Notes: generated by a model not told the origin, from the letters alone. Positions 52,927 through 62,533 are shown, counted from the first letter of the stretch. The stretch is 64,000 bases of DNA from Fischerella sp. CENA71 (GCA_024239075.1 JANBVI010000025.1:1-64000), one strand, 5' to 3'. Made by a program: numbers and translations.

Positions 52927-54678
52927 CTACCAAGTAGTATGGTAATTACGTGCAGTTTTTTCACAAGGCTGAATTTCATCTCCAAATACCCAACCTTTTG
53001 TACCATCAGCAAGTTGAACTTTGACAAAATCTCCCCTTGCTTGGAGAAATAAAACTTTTTCACCAAGATTGAGTTGTTTCAATGCACCAACTTCTGTTTG
53101 TGGTTCGGGACGCAAATTTGCCAATAATTTGCCGCCAGAGGGAGATACAAGACGACACATTTTTGGTTCTTGTGAGATGAAATTTTGTTGAGAATTACCT
53201 CTGCTTAAGTTGACAGTGTTCAATACTATTACACCTGCGATCGCACTCATGAAAACTGCCGTACCTGTTTTAAATGGTGGCCGTTGTACTTTTTTGGGTA
53301 CTAGTGAAATGCTACTAGCATAAGGCTGGGAGACAGGTTTTACGACTTCTTCAGATTTTTTGAATTGAGATACTCTGATTGTCTTAAGTACAGGTTGTTG
53401 TGATGCTAATGTAATTGCAAAACGTTTAGCATATTCTATTGGTGTGTAACCCTCACCATACTCTTTACAACTAATATCTTTAATCCTAAAATCCTGTTTT
53501 CCCAAACGTATATGACTACCAATGTCAAGAGATATTTCTCCAGCTAAAAGTAACTGTCCATCAACAATAGGAGGATTTTGTTGACGCAAATTTCGCAAAT
53601 AAAATTTCTGCTTTTCGATATGAAAAAATATTTCTGCGTGTAGTCCAGATATTGTTGGATCTGGTAAAACAATATCGCACTCTTGAGGATTGCGACCGAT
53701 GCGAATTTTTCCTATATTTTTACTGGCTTGATTTTCTAGAATTGTGCGATATTTAATTTGCCCTTCTTCTATCCACTCGATTGTTAATTGATGTAATTTG
53801 GTGCTATTAATTTCAGATTGACTATCAACTTCTGATGTTTCTGTCTCAGTAAAACTCGCTAATAATTCTCTTAGTGCTTGCAGTGCCTCAGTCGCGCTTT
53901 GATAACGATCTTTAAAATGATAGCGCGTCATCTTGGTGAGGATATCAGCAAATTCTGGAGTCACAGAAGCGAGTTCTTGCCAAAGTATTTCTCCTGTATC
54001 CGGATCATCTTGGAGTGTGTGCGGATGTACTCCTGTTAATGCTTGAATACCCATCATTCCCAAAGCATAAATATCACTGCTGGGACGAGGTACACGCCGG
54101 ATTTGTTCAGATGGCATATAACCACGAGTACCAACGATCATTGTCATGTTTTGCTTACCTGATCCAATCATCGTTTGATTTCGCAATTGTTTAATTGCCC
54201 CAAAATCAATTAAAACTAATTGATGATCACAAGCACGCCTAATAAGATTGTCTGGTTTAATGTCGCGATGAATTACTCCTTTACCATGAACAAATTCTAA
54301 AATACTCAATACTTCGATGAGCATTTTAATCGTTTGTTTTTGGCTCCATTTTTGTCCAACAAAATATTCTTTACTCAGAGTATGACCATCAATAAACTCT
54401 TGAACTAGGTAAAATTGTTGGTCTTGTTCAAAGTATGCTAAAAGTCTTGGTATTTGGTCATGATTACCTAACTGTTGCAGGGTTTCGGCTTCTTTGAGAA
54501 ATAGCCTTCTGGCAAGTTCTAAAGATTCTGAGTCCGTACTAGTAGTTTTAAGATGTTTGAGGACACACTTAGGTTTTCCAGGGAGGTGTATGTCTTCAAC
54601 AATATAAGTTTGACCAAAGCCCCCCTCTCCTAATACTTTAAGGACTTGATAATGTCCTGCGAGTAACTGACCAATCAT
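52927..54678 (-). CDS. Serine/threonine kinase with FHA domain, membrane helix and SH3 domain, 583 aa
   Basis: Hanks-type kinase: glycine loop LGEGGFGQTY (16-25), Lys41 in VLKHL, catalytic VIHRDIKPDN (Asp139), metal-binding DFG at 158-160, and GTRGYMPSEQIRR in the activation region. An FHA domain follows at about 310-400 (IRIGRNPQECDIVLPDPTISGLHAEIFF) and binds phosphothreonine. A proline/lysine-rich linker leads to one membrane helix near 455-475 (TAVFMSAIAGVIVLNTVNL) and a C-terminal SH3 domain (LLANLRPEPQTEVGALKQLNLGEKV, GTKGWVFGDEIQPC), probably outside the cytosol and binding peptidoglycan. This suggests a cell-wall sensor. Its end is eight bases from the BMP gene end. Confidence 0.87.
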   Translation of the reverse strand: MIGQLLAGHYQVLKVLGEGGFGQTYIVEDIHLPGKPKCVLKHLKTTSTDSESLELARRLFLKEAETLQQLGNHDQIPRLLAYFEQDQQFYLVQEFIDGHTLSKEYFVGQKWSQKQTIKMLIEVLSILEFVHGKGVIHRDIKPDNLIRRACDHQLVLIDFGAIKQLRNQTMIGSGKQNMTMIVGTRGYMPSEQIRRVPRPSSDIYALGMMGIQALTGVHPHTLQDDPDTGEILWQELASVTPEFADILTKMTRYHFKDRYQSATEALQALRELLASFTETETSEVDSQSEINSTKLHQLTIEWIEEGQIKYRTILENQASKNIGKIRIGRNPQECDIVLPDPTISGLHAEIFFHIEKQKFYLRNLRQQNPPIVDGQLLLAGEISLDIGSHIRLGKQDFRIKDISCKEYGEGYTPIEYAKRFAITLASQQPVLKTIRVSQFKKSEEVVKPVSQPYASSISLVPKKVQRPPFKTGTAVFMSAIAGVIVLNTVNLSRGNSQQNFISQEPKMCRLVSPSGGKLLANLRPEPQTEVGALKQLNLGEKVLFLQARGDFVKVQLADGTKGWVFGDEIQPCEKTARNYHTTW

Positions 54679-55469
54679 ATTGTAAAGATGATGAAAATTT
54701 TAATCTAAATTTGCTTCATGGTTTAATTATTTAAGTTGTTTCCTCCCCCTATTTTTTAAAATTTATGTCCAATTAAGATTGAAAATTGCCAAGCCAGATG
54801 CGAGTGATTCGTCTTCATATTTGTATTTATCAGACATTTTTTACTGATACTTCGACATAAATAAAAAGCCTGGTCAATTAATGAATAACAAATCTATAGA
54901 CTTTATGTTGCCAGTTTGGCAATTATGAAAAAAATGCTTTTTTATTTAAATTTAATATTTGTTTTTTGCTGATTTCATAGACTTATGATACTTTTATTTC
55001 ATAATTTCTGCTGTTTTTGCTACTGAAATTGAACTTGGCAAATTTTTAATTTCAAAACAGCAAAAAAATCAATTGCTAGTTTTAAATAGAGGAATCTAGT
55101 TTGGTTAATGAACTGATTATTTGAGTCAGGGAACAGGGAACAGACTGAAATTATGTAAGCGCAGAGTGCAGGCTACGCCAACAAAAATTAAATAGAATCC
55201 TATCTTTGCTGTGATTAGCGATCGCTTAAAATTAGGTTATCAAGATAACACAACTTAGTCTCAGAAACCCTCTATCAAGTAGTAGAGATAATTAAGTTAC
55301 AATGACTACATTGTCGCAGCGCTGGTTCGTATAACATGATAAAAAAAGCAGTGTCCCTCTAAACTTCAGACACTGCTAATGATGAAAAAACGATAATAAA
55401 GACTGGGAATTAGGCATCAAGCATCGGTATTTATCCTCTCCCTTGTCCCCTTTCCCCATTCCCTAAAAA
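54679..55469. other. Spacer between the kinase and GH65 genes
   Basis: No gene is recognised in 791 bases. It holds a CAGGGAA heptamer pair near 55127, the GH65 terminator (55340-55377) and three heptamers CTTGTCC, CCTTTCC, CCATTCC (55442-55462) seven bases beyond the GH65 stop codon. The part next to the kinase start is A+T rich and should hold its promoter. Confidence 0.5.
55340..55377 (-). terminator. Intrinsic terminator of the GH65 gene
   Basis: AGCAGTGTC (55347-55355) and GACACTGCT (55369-55377) pair perfectly over 9 bp. Read on the minus strand the stem is followed by seven T residues (the complement of 55341-55347), a classical Rho-independent terminator about 95 bases past the stop codon. 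Confidence 0.85.
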
Positions 55470-57668
55470 TTAAAGATCAAACTCATATATCTGATTACGC
55501 CATTTCAGCTTAAAGTGCAAGCGCGTCCAATTAGCTGGAAGATTAGGACAAGCGATCGGACCAAATTCTGTCATCCGCACGCCAGCAAACCCAAAGACGA
55601 CTGCTTGCCAAACTCCGCCTGCACTAGCTGCGTGAATACCTTCATGGGCATTACGCCGCACGTCTGCTAAATCTACCATTGCTGCTCGTGTAAAGTGAGT
55701 GTAGGCTTCTGCACTTTGATTGAGGTCGCAAGCCAAAATAGCATGAATCGCTGGGCCAAGCGAAGAACCGTAAGTATGATCGGTGCGGGGGCTGTAGTAA
55801 TCCCAGTTGGTTTGTAATGTTTGGCGATCAAAGCGATCGCGTAGCAGATACATGAGCATTAATACATCTGGCTGCTTGAGAATCTGCTTTTGGCTAGTCG
55901 CTTCTACACCCAACAATCCTTGCATGGATGTAGTACGCGGTTCGTAGTCAGCCAATTTGACAGACTCTAAGTTATAGAAGCCTTCAAATTGTTCGATCAA
56001 GCCAGTTTGTAAATCCTGGTTAACGTAGATATGTTTGGCAATCTTCGCCCAAAGTTGTCTTTGTTCTGGTTGCAAGTCAAGTTTTTCTGCCAGTTGTGCT
56101 GCGGTGTCGGGATCAGATTTCAATAGCCAATCCCACAGTTTCAAGGCTGTTTGCAAGTGCCACTGTACTAATAAATTAGTAAAAGCATTATTATCGATGC
56201 GATCGTGATTTTCATCTGGGCCTATGACATCACGAAGATCGTAACTTTGGCGTTCTTGATTCCACTCTACCCGGCTTTCCCAGAAAACTGCCGTATCTAA
56301 AATCATTTCTGCGCCATAGTCGCGCATCCATTGATCATCACCTGTGGTTTGCCAGTATTGCCAAGCACCGTAAGCAACATCGGTATTGATATGAACTTCA
56401 ATATCACCACACCAGATTCGGACTTGTTCGCCATTAGCATCTGGAACCCAACGCGGAGTGACTTCATCACCTGTACCAGCACTTTCCCAAGCATAAAAAG
56501 CTCCTCTGTATCCCATTTCTTGGGCTTTGCGTCGCGCCCCACGTAGAGTATGGTAGCGGTAGTTGAGCAAGTTCCGTGCCAAGTTTGGTTGGGTGTGAAT
56601 CAGTAAGGGGAGAATAAAGATTTCTGTATCCCAAAAGATATGTCCGCTATAAGCGAAGCCAGAAAGGGTTTTGGGAGGAATACTAACTCTGTCGTCATGG
56701 CGAGGGGCGACGGCGAGTAACTGAAACAGATTGTAACGAACACTCAACTGAGCTAGGCGATCGCCTTCAATGATCACATCACTATCTTGCCACACTTGCT
56801 CCCAAGCTGTAATGTGAGCTGCTAGCAAAGTTGAATAGCTGGGTGCAGCCACTAGCCTAATGATTGCAGCTTCTGACGGAGTTGCTATTTCTCGTGAGGT
56901 GTAGAGGGCGATAATTTTTTCGAGGGTAACAGTTTTATCTGGTATTAGTGATAATTTAGTTGCAAGTGTAGGGCTATGCTGATCAAGCTGATGCACACTC
57001 ACCGTAGCAGTTTCTTCACCTTCTACCACAAGCTTTGCTGCCATTCCTAGTTCAATAGCGGAATGTAAAGTCTGACTGTGTAGCCAGATCATATTATCTA
57101 GACCGCCTTGTTTCAAGGTTTGCCAGTGTTTGACACCTTGGGTATGGGGTTCCGGCTGAAATCCAACTTCTACCTCAACTTCACCTTCAAAGTCTACAGA
57201 TGTAATCTGACATCTGATTGCTAAAAAGTGTTGACTTGCTAGACTTACAAATCTTTCAAAATGAAATTCTAAGGTATGTCCCGCCGGACTGCGCCAGCGT
57301 ACATCCCGACTTAATATACCCAAACGTAAATCAAGACGACGTTCGTAGCTGAGAATTTCACCACAATCCAGGCGGAATCTTTCTCCAGCCACTTTAATAG
57401 TTAAAGGTAGCCAGTTAGGACAGTTTACCAGTTCTGTGGAGGCGATCGCCACGTCATCATACACCCCATGAATCATGGTTGCTGGACAATCTTGGGGATA
57501 CCCTTCCTCAAATGTACCCCGTGTTCCTAAATATCCGTTGCTGAGGGTGAAGACTGTTTCTTGATGATGTAGTTGAGTGGTGTTAAACTCTGTCTCAACA
57601 ACATTCCAATCGCTAGAGTCAATTAGTTGCTGATTTAGTTGGGAATTTTCAATGCTCAAGTCTAGCAT
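55470..57668 (-). CDS. Glycoside hydrolase family 65 phosphorylase, 732 aa
   Basis: GH65 enzymes split alpha-linked disaccharides (maltose, trehalose, kojibiose, nigerose) with phosphate. An N-terminal beta-sandwich (residues about 15-270) begins WNVVETEFNTTQLHHQETVFTLSNGYLGTRGTFEEGYP. The (alpha/alpha)6 barrel has GHIFWDTEIFILPLL near 340, YRGAFYAWESAGTGDEVTP near 390, and the general acid in VIGPDENHDRIDNNAFTN near 482. The phosphate-binding region includes HTYGSSLGPAIHAI near 640. No beta-phosphoglucomutase gene, the usual partner, is adjacent. The exact disaccharide cannot be told. Confidence 0.88.
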   Translation of the reverse strand: MLDLSIENSQLNQQLIDSSDWNVVETEFNTTQLHHQETVFTLSNGYLGTRGTFEEGYPQDCPATMIHGVYDDVAIASTELVNCPNWLPLTIKVAGERFRLDCGEILSYERRLDLRLGILSRDVRWRSPAGHTLEFHFERFVSLASQHFLAIRCQITSVDFEGEVEVEVGFQPEPHTQGVKHWQTLKQGGLDNMIWLHSQTLHSAIELGMAAKLVVEGEETATVSVHQLDQHSPTLATKLSLIPDKTVTLEKIIALYTSREIATPSEAAIIRLVAAPSYSTLLAAHITAWEQVWQDSDVIIEGDRLAQLSVRYNLFQLLAVAPRHDDRVSIPPKTLSGFAYSGHIFWDTEIFILPLLIHTQPNLARNLLNYRYHTLRGARRKAQEMGYRGAFYAWESAGTGDEVTPRWVPDANGEQVRIWCGDIEVHINTDVAYGAWQYWQTTGDDQWMRDYGAEMILDTAVFWESRVEWNQERQSYDLRDVIGPDENHDRIDNNAFTNLLVQWHLQTALKLWDWLLKSDPDTAAQLAEKLDLQPEQRQLWAKIAKHIYVNQDLQTGLIEQFEGFYNLESVKLADYEPRTTSMQGLLGVEATSQKQILKQPDVLMLMYLLRDRFDRQTLQTNWDYYSPRTDHTYGSSLGPAIHAILACDLNQSAEAYTHFTRAAMVDLADVRRNAHEGIHAASAGGVWQAVVFGFAGVRMTEFGPIACPNLPANWTRLHFKLKWRNQIYEFDL

Positions 57669-58178
57669 GACAAATAAAGCCTAAATTTAGAGTTTTGCGT
57701 TGGTTGGTATGCAATAAAATTGTGAAAATATTGGGGGTTAAACAATTTTGGATTTTTGATTGACCTCAACCTAAAATCCCAAGTTGACATGCTCAAATCA
57801 GTTCTTCAGTTTTCCCCAACGTCTAGACTATTCTAAAAACTAAACAGAGAAAAATGACGTGCAACTGAAAAATCGCGTTCCCCTTTTCATCTCCCCATAG
57901 AGAGATTTTCGTATGTTTTTACTTGAAAAAATTATCAGCAGAGAAAAATAATATTAATTTATACAATCACAAATAAATACAAGTAAATATATATTTATTA
58001 ATCAAATTCTGTAACTTCTTTTTCAGACTCAAATCAGTCAAAATCTTTGTTTATCTATTTATATCTCTTTTAGAGATAGCAATATTTATCTATGAAGTTG
58101 GATTTAAGCAATTAAAATATTTACTCACTAAAACTAAAGTTTTTTATTTTCCTGATTTGCTGGCGATATGGTATGCAA
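57669..58178. other. Spacer between the GH65 and lipase genes
   Basis: Five hundred and ten A+T-rich bases with no reading frame of interest and no repeat that I could match elsewhere in the window. A weak palindrome AAAACTAAAGTTTT near 58128 could help end the lipase transcript. Confidence 0.45.
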
Positions 58179-58823
58179 TTAACTTGATTGTAAATATTGT
58201 GTAGGTTGTGTAGCGATCGCTGGCACTGGTTGTATTAATGCTTCTGCAACTGCTGACAAACTTCTGACATCGGTGAGCATCCACGCATGGCTCATCACTG
58301 GTACAATCACCTCTCGACCCACTGGCATTTGTGAACTATTGCTGGGGATAATCATCAAATCATAAGGCGTCCAAATTGAGGTAAAATTGATCTGTGAAAG
58401 CATATCAGCGTCCTGATTCAAATCTTGTAACAAAGCACTATCGGGACGCATCTGTACACAGCCTAGACCTGAATTACAGTAGGCAACCCAAGTGCCATTA
58501 TGTGGTGAGGAAATGGTAACAAAGCTCTGTACTCTCTTTATTCCACCTAGTCGTTGAACATAGTAACGACTTACAATTCCACCCATACTAAAGCCTACTA
58601 AGTCTATTGGTTGCTCTGGCGCAAAGGTAGCATCAACAAAGTCAGCAACTTGCTGTGCTAAACTGTCAAGGCTACCATGACCAGTGTTGGGAAGCAAATC
58701 TAGGTCATATACATTCCAACTCCTTTGTCTGAGATAAGAAATCATTTTGTCAAACACTCGACCTGTGTCAAAAATGCCATGCACCAATACTACGGGATTT
58801 CGTTTGTGAGTTAATTTGTCCAT
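58179..58823 (-). CDS. Alpha/beta hydrolase, lipase-like, 214 aa
   Basis: NPVVLVHGIFDTGRVFDKMI near residue 10 supplies the oxyanion HG, and VGFSMGGIVSRYYVQ near 75 holds the nucleophile serine of the GxSxG motif. FVTISSPHNGTWVAY near 105 is typical of triacylglycerol lipases of the LipA/EstA group. The acid and histidine of the triad are probably in the segment WTPYDLMIIPSNSS and MSHAWML near 155-190. There is no signal peptide, so it is likely cytosolic. Start is ATG 58823; a TTG at 58829 is less likely. Confidence 0.82.
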   Translation of the reverse strand: MDKLTHKRNPVVLVHGIFDTGRVFDKMISYLRQRSWNVYDLDLLPNTGHGSLDSLAQQVADFVDATFAPEQPIDLVGFSMGGIVSRYYVQRLGGIKRVQSFVTISSPHNGTWVAYCNSGLGCVQMRPDSALLQDLNQDADMLSQINFTSIWTPYDLMIIPSNSSQMPVGREVIVPVMSHAWMLTDVRSLSAVAEALIQPVPAIATQPTQYLQSS

Positions 58824-59433
58824 TGGCAAAATCAGGGTTATACAATTTTGGATTTTGGATTACTCTGTCGAGAAGCCGCACTTCGTGCGTCTATGGATTT
58901 TGAATTGTGGATTAGGAAACTCTTTAAATTGGTGTTACATCGAATCTAGAAAAAATCTAACTGAGCATTATTACTATCCCTATGTTAGCTATGACACTCT
59001 CTCGACTGGTTTAAATGACTTCTAAATCAAAGGAGGATATGGGAAGAAATGGAGGACATGGGCAAGTTGAATTTAAGACCTGACATTTACATATAATGAA
59101 AGTGTAAGTTAAGTTTTGTTAAACTTGCTTTCAGAATGTTGCTCTCATATCCACAAAAATTTAATAATTGAATTTGAGTATCAACTATCCCAAATACTTG
59201 AGATAAAAAATTTATAGAGGTACTCAGGGTATCGTTCCTTGTTCTTGAGCATTTGTATAAAACAAATGAAAGCTTTGCTGTAGTTGGTTTTTAAGCTTTA
59301 AGACGAGCTTAATCAAATTATTGATTATAAATAATGAGGTAAAGCTAGTAACAACTCTAAGAATTGTAATAATTTTCTCTAATTTTTAATAAAAGTACTC
59401 AAATTTCAGGTATAAAAGACAGGAGTAATTGTA
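58824..59433. other. Spacer with composite repeat and leader of the 59434 gene
   Basis: Contains the composite repeat at 58846-58914. AAAGGAGG near 59030 is followed by ATG and a 14-codon frame, but the spacing of about two bases is too short and the peptide is not convincing. The rest is probably the promoter and leader of the 59434 gene; AGACAGGAGT precedes that ATG. Confidence 0.45.
58846..58914. repeat. Composite dispersed repeat, second copy
   Basis: TTTTGGATTTTGGATTAC, then CTCTGTCGA, a hairpin CGCAC-TTC-GTGCG and TCTATGGATTTTGAATTG. It shares GGATTAC/AGATTAC, CTCTGTCGA, GCACTTCG and TCTATGGATTTTG in the same order with the copy at 23366-23467, but lacks that copy's inner 35 bases. Confidence 0.75.
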
Positions 59434-60033
59434 ATGTTCGGTTTTATCAAAAATTTAATTAGTGGAATTATGAAATTCATCACTGGGCTTTTTCCTGGCA
59501 AGAAAAAAGATAATGGTTTTTATCTGGAATTGAAGGAAGAAGCTGAAAATACACCACCAGTCGCGGCGGCTAAAGCTGCTGCTGACAAAGTTGCTAGTGC
59601 AGCTAAGAGTGCAGTCGGTAAAGTTGCTGAGTTGACTGAGACTGAAGCAGATAAAGCCGTTGCTGAAACTAATGGTGCAAAATCACCAGCAGCAGTTGCA
59701 GCTGCTCCAGAAACATCTAACGGAGCATCTAACGGAGCAAAAGAAGTTAAGAAGCCTTCTCGTAAAACTTCAATTAAGTCAGCGAAAAAAGCTAAAGCAG
59801 AAGCTAAACCTGAGCCTGCGAAGATTGAGCTAGTACAAACTGCTGAGGGTGTGACAGTCGAACCAAAAGAAGACAAAGCACCCGCACTTAAAGCACAGCC
59901 CGCAGAGACAACCTTCGCACCCAAGTACTTGATACCAACTAATACAAATGGTCGTCGTCGTCCTGGAGCGAATATGAATTCCTTCCTAGAGATGGCGCGT
60001 CAGGTAAAAACCCCTCCTAGCAAATCAAAATAA
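59434..60033 (+). CDS. Ala/Lys-rich protein with conserved ends, 199 aa
   Basis: The N-terminus MFGFIKNLISGIMKFITGLF followed by PGKKK is an amphipathic or membrane-associating helix. Residues 40-165 are low complexity (alanine, lysine, glutamate, proline) and probably disordered. The C-terminal block RRRPGANMNSFLEMARQVKT looks conserved and helical. I recall similar proteins only from cyanobacteria, and no function is known to me. AGGAG precedes ATG 59434, and a strong terminator lies at 60146-60174, so it is transcribed alone. Confidence 0.7.
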   Translation: MFGFIKNLISGIMKFITGLFPGKKKDNGFYLELKEEAENTPPVAAAKAAADKVASAAKSAVGKVAELTETEADKAVAETNGAKSPAAVAAAPETSNGASNGAKEVKKPSRKTSIKSAKKAKAEAKPEPAKIELVQTAEGVTVEPKEDKAPALKAQPAETTFAPKYLIPTNTNGRRRPGANMNSFLEMARQVKTPPSKSK

Positions 60034-60039
60034 GTAGGT

Positions 60040-60063
60040 CGTCATTGGTCATTTGTCATTGGT
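60040..60063. repeat. Heptamer array (TCATTGG type)
   Basis: TCGTCAT, TGGTCAT, TTGTCAT and TGGTAAG run in phase. It is the same family as the IMPase/ureG spacer (48002-48085) and begins seven bases after the stop codon at 60031-60033. Confidence 0.7.
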
Positions 60064-60145
60064 AAGGGTTTAATGCGTGTTTGCTTTTGGTAAATCACGT
60101 TGTGCTTATTTGCACGTTTATATAGACAAAATTAGATTTTAAGTG

Positions 60146-60174
60146 TAGTAGGTTTTTTACCTACTATTTTTTTT
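60146..60174 (+). terminator. Intrinsic terminator of the 59434 gene
   Basis: TAGTAGGT (60146-60153) and ACCTACTA (60159-60166) form an 8-bp stem with a loop of five T, followed by eight T residues. Confidence 0.88.
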
Positions 60175-60191
60175 GTTTGTGCTATGCCAGT

Positions 60192-60932
60192 TTATAATTC
60201 ATGAGCAGCTGATACTAGGGATAAAGCTACAATTGGCGCAGTTACAGCCCTGAGAATACGCCTTCCTAGAGAAACAGGTTGGAAGCCAGCCTGAATTGCT
60301 ATCTCAACTTCTGTGTCCGTCCATCCTCCTTCGGGACCAGTGGCAATTACAATTGTCTTTTGGGAACTCAAATTACTTAAATCACTTATCCGATATTCTT
60401 GGTTTTGCAAGTAACTGAGCAAATGCGGATAATTGCCACGTGCTTCGCAGATATATTTCTGGTCAGTGACAAAAGATAAACTACTAGTAAAAGATACTGG
60501 CTCTAGAATTGTAGGTACTGTGGTACGCTCTGATTGTTCAGCAGCTTCTTTCGCTATTCGTCGCCAGCGTTCTAATTTTTGGGGACTGGGATTTAGCAAA
60601 GTACGATCGCTCACGACTGGAGCAAAACAAGTTACACCCAACTCAGTACAACACCGGACAATTTCATCAAATCCATTTCCTTTTGGCAAAGCAATGATCA
60701 GGGTTACAGCTACAGGTAGCTCGGTTTCTACGGTGAGTGATTGTAAAATATTTGCTTCCGTATCTGCTAGCTGTGCCAACCACCATTTACCCATCCCATC
60801 CATAGCGATAAAGCGATCGCCCGACTGAAGACGCAACACGCGACAAAGATAATGCTGTTGTTCAGCAGTTAGAGTGATGTGTTGACTATGGAATTGAGAA
60901 GAGGCGATCGCGATTCGTTGTAGTTGTGCCAT
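60192..60932 (-). CDS. rsmE: 16S rRNA (uracil-1498-N3)-methyltransferase, 246 aa
   Basis: SPOUT-class methyltransferase that methylates U1498 of 16S rRNA. The N-terminal PUA-like domain includes TAEQQHYLCRVLRLQSGDRFIAMDG near 22-46. The SPOUT knot holds KGNGFDEIVRCCTELGVTCFAPVVSDRT near 88-115, IVIATGPEGGWTDTEVEIA near 190-208 and LGRRILRAVTAPIVALSLVS near 220-240, which is the SAM-binding knot. It starts at ATG 60932, divergent from the dacB-type gene 65 bases away. Confidence 0.92.
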   Translation of the reverse strand: MAQLQRIAIASSQFHSQHITLTAEQQHYLCRVLRLQSGDRFIAMDGMGKWWLAQLADTEANILQSLTVETELPVAVTLIIALPKGNGFDEIVRCCTELGVTCFAPVVSDRTLLNPSPQKLERWRRIAKEAAEQSERTTVPTILEPVSFTSSLSFVTDQKYICEARGNYPHLLSYLQNQEYRISDLSNLSSQKTIVIATGPEGGWTDTEVEIAIQAGFQPVSLGRRILRAVTAPIVALSLVSAAHEL

Positions 60933-60997
60933 TGCGAAACAGACTTTTCCATCAAGTATAGTTTTTTAAGAAATCAAAATTGCCCAAATTCAAATTA

Positions 60998-62470
60998 ATG
61001 TCTAAAAAATCTTCTTGTGTTTTTCTACTGTTGTTTTTTGGTATCCACATCAGTATCAACCAGCAACTTGCACAAGCACAAACACCGACACCAACAGCAC
61101 CACCAACTCCTCCTCAAACAATTTGTCCAGCCCAGCTGAAAACTACTATCGATGCTGTCACCAAGCGTCCCCTCTTCAGTCGAGTACGCTGGGGAATTTT
61201 AATTCAAAATCTTGGCTCAAACCAAACACTCTACAGTCAAGATGCCGAGAAATATTTTACCCCTGCTTCTAACACCAAGTTGCTAACCACCGCTGCCGCA
61301 TTGCAACAACTGGGTGAAAATTATCGCTTTCGCACATCTATATATAGAGGTAGCAATAATTTTTTGTATGTTGTGGGTAGAGGAGATCCGAGTCTCACTG
61401 ACACCCAATTAACAATACTGGCAAAACAGTTAAAACAAAAAGGTATTAACCAAATTCAGCAATTAGTTGTAGACGATCGCTATATTCGCGGTGATCTTGT
61501 TCCTTCGAGTTGGCAATGGGAAGATATATACTCAGATTACGGCGCACCAGTCGGCAGTTTTATTCTTAATCAAAACACTTTTAACTTCAAGCTATTACCA
61601 CAAACATTAGATAAACCTACACTCATTTCATGGACGGATGCAAACGAAGCTAGACAGTGGCGGGTAATTAATCAATCTGTGACAACCGGACAAAATCAAC
61701 CAATCTCCATTAATGTTACCCGCGAATTATCAGGAAATGTATTGCGAATTCAAGGACAACTTGCAGCTAATTCTCAACCTTATTTAGTAACTTTACCAGT
61801 AGTTGACCCCAATTATTACTTTTTACGCCGGTTTCGCAGTGCATTAGCAGCAGAGAAAATCACTTTGGGAAAAACATCAGTAGGAATTAATGCTAGTACT
61901 CAACAAGAAGTAGCAGCTGTACAGTCCCCGCCTTTATCTCAATTGTTAATAGAGACGAATCAGAATAGTAATAATCTTTATGCTGAAGCATTATTGAGAG
62001 CATTAGTAAGCAAAAAACCTGTGCTTCCCAATCAAACCACAGCAGATGCAGCATTAGAAGTTTTGCAAACAACTTTAACTCAGATGGGAGTCAATTCTAC
62101 TGGTTATGCGTTAGTAGATGGTTCCGGTTTATCTCGCAAAAACTTAATTAGTCCAGAAGCATTGGTACAAGCTTTGCAAGCAATGGCAAAATCACCTCAA
62201 GCATCTGTTTTTCGTGCTTCCTTACCTGTTGCAAGTGTGAGTGGAACTTTAAAAAATCGTTTTCAGAATACACCAGCAGCAGGAATTGTCCAAGCGAAAA
62301 CAGGAACTCTTACTGGTGCTATTTCCCTTTCTGGCTATATAAATCCACCAAAATATAACCCTTTGGTTTTTAGTATTATCGTCAATCAAACTGAACAACC
62401 TGCCAGCATTGTACGCAAAGCTATGGATGAAATAGTTGTGTCGTTAGCACAATTGCAACGCTGTCAATGA
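60998..62470 (+). CDS. dacB: D-alanyl-D-alanine carboxypeptidase/endopeptidase (PBP4 type), 490 aa
   Basis: Class C low-mass penicillin-binding protein of peptidase family S13, which trims or cuts peptidoglycan cross-links in the periplasm. A signal peptide at 1-28 (SCVFLLLFFGIHISINQQLA) is followed by a proline/threonine linker. The three active-site motifs are SNTK near 90 (FTPASNTKLLTTAAAL), SNN near 323 (NQNSNNLYAEALLRAL) and KTG near 433 (VQAKTGTLTGAISLSGY). The insert between motifs 1 and 2 is normal for the family. I start at ATG 60998; a TTG at 60980 would add six residues ahead of the signal peptide. Confidence 0.9.
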   Translation: MSKKSSCVFLLLFFGIHISINQQLAQAQTPTPTAPPTPPQTICPAQLKTTIDAVTKRPLFSRVRWGILIQNLGSNQTLYSQDAEKYFTPASNTKLLTTAAALQQLGENYRFRTSIYRGSNNFLYVVGRGDPSLTDTQLTILAKQLKQKGINQIQQLVVDDRYIRGDLVPSSWQWEDIYSDYGAPVGSFILNQNTFNFKLLPQTLDKPTLISWTDANEARQWRVINQSVTTGQNQPISINVTRELSGNVLRIQGQLAANSQPYLVTLPVVDPNYYFLRRFRSALAAEKITLGKTSVGINASTQQEVAAVQSPPLSQLLIETNQNSNNLYAEALLRALVSKKPVLPNQTTADAALEVLQTTLTQMGVNSTGYALVDGSGLSRKNLISPEALVQALQAMAKSPQASVFRASLPVASVSGTLKNRFQNTPAAGIVQAKTGTLTGAISLSGYINPPKYNPLVFSIIVNQTEQPASIVRKAMDEIVVSLAQLQRCQ

Positions 62471-62479
62471 CACAAGTTC

Positions 62480-62533
62480 GTAGTAAGGACTTTAGTCCTT
62501 GTTTAATAGGAAGAGGACTAAAGTCCTTACTAC
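62480..62533. repeat. 54-bp palindromic element (GTAGTAAGGACT arms)
   Basis: A 20-bp perfect inverted repeat: GTAGTAAGGACTTTAGTCCT (62480-62499) and its complement (62514-62533), with a 14-base centre. Each arm carries its own small palindrome AGGACT/AGTCCT. Same family as 4283-4339, with single-ended remnants near 24721, 32706 and 37108. Confidence 0.85.

Noticed and set aside
54679-55469. Small RNA or tRNA gene in the kinase/GH65 spacer
   Set aside because: No cloverleaf or conserved RNA structure could be found; only a terminator and short repeats are present.
58816-59025. 69-codon plus-strand frame
   Set aside because: It is made largely of the composite repeat at 58846-58914 and starts inside the lipase gene.
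59038-59082. AAAGGAGG followed by ATG and 14 codons
   Set aside because: The spacing of about two bases is too short for initiation, and the peptide has no features.
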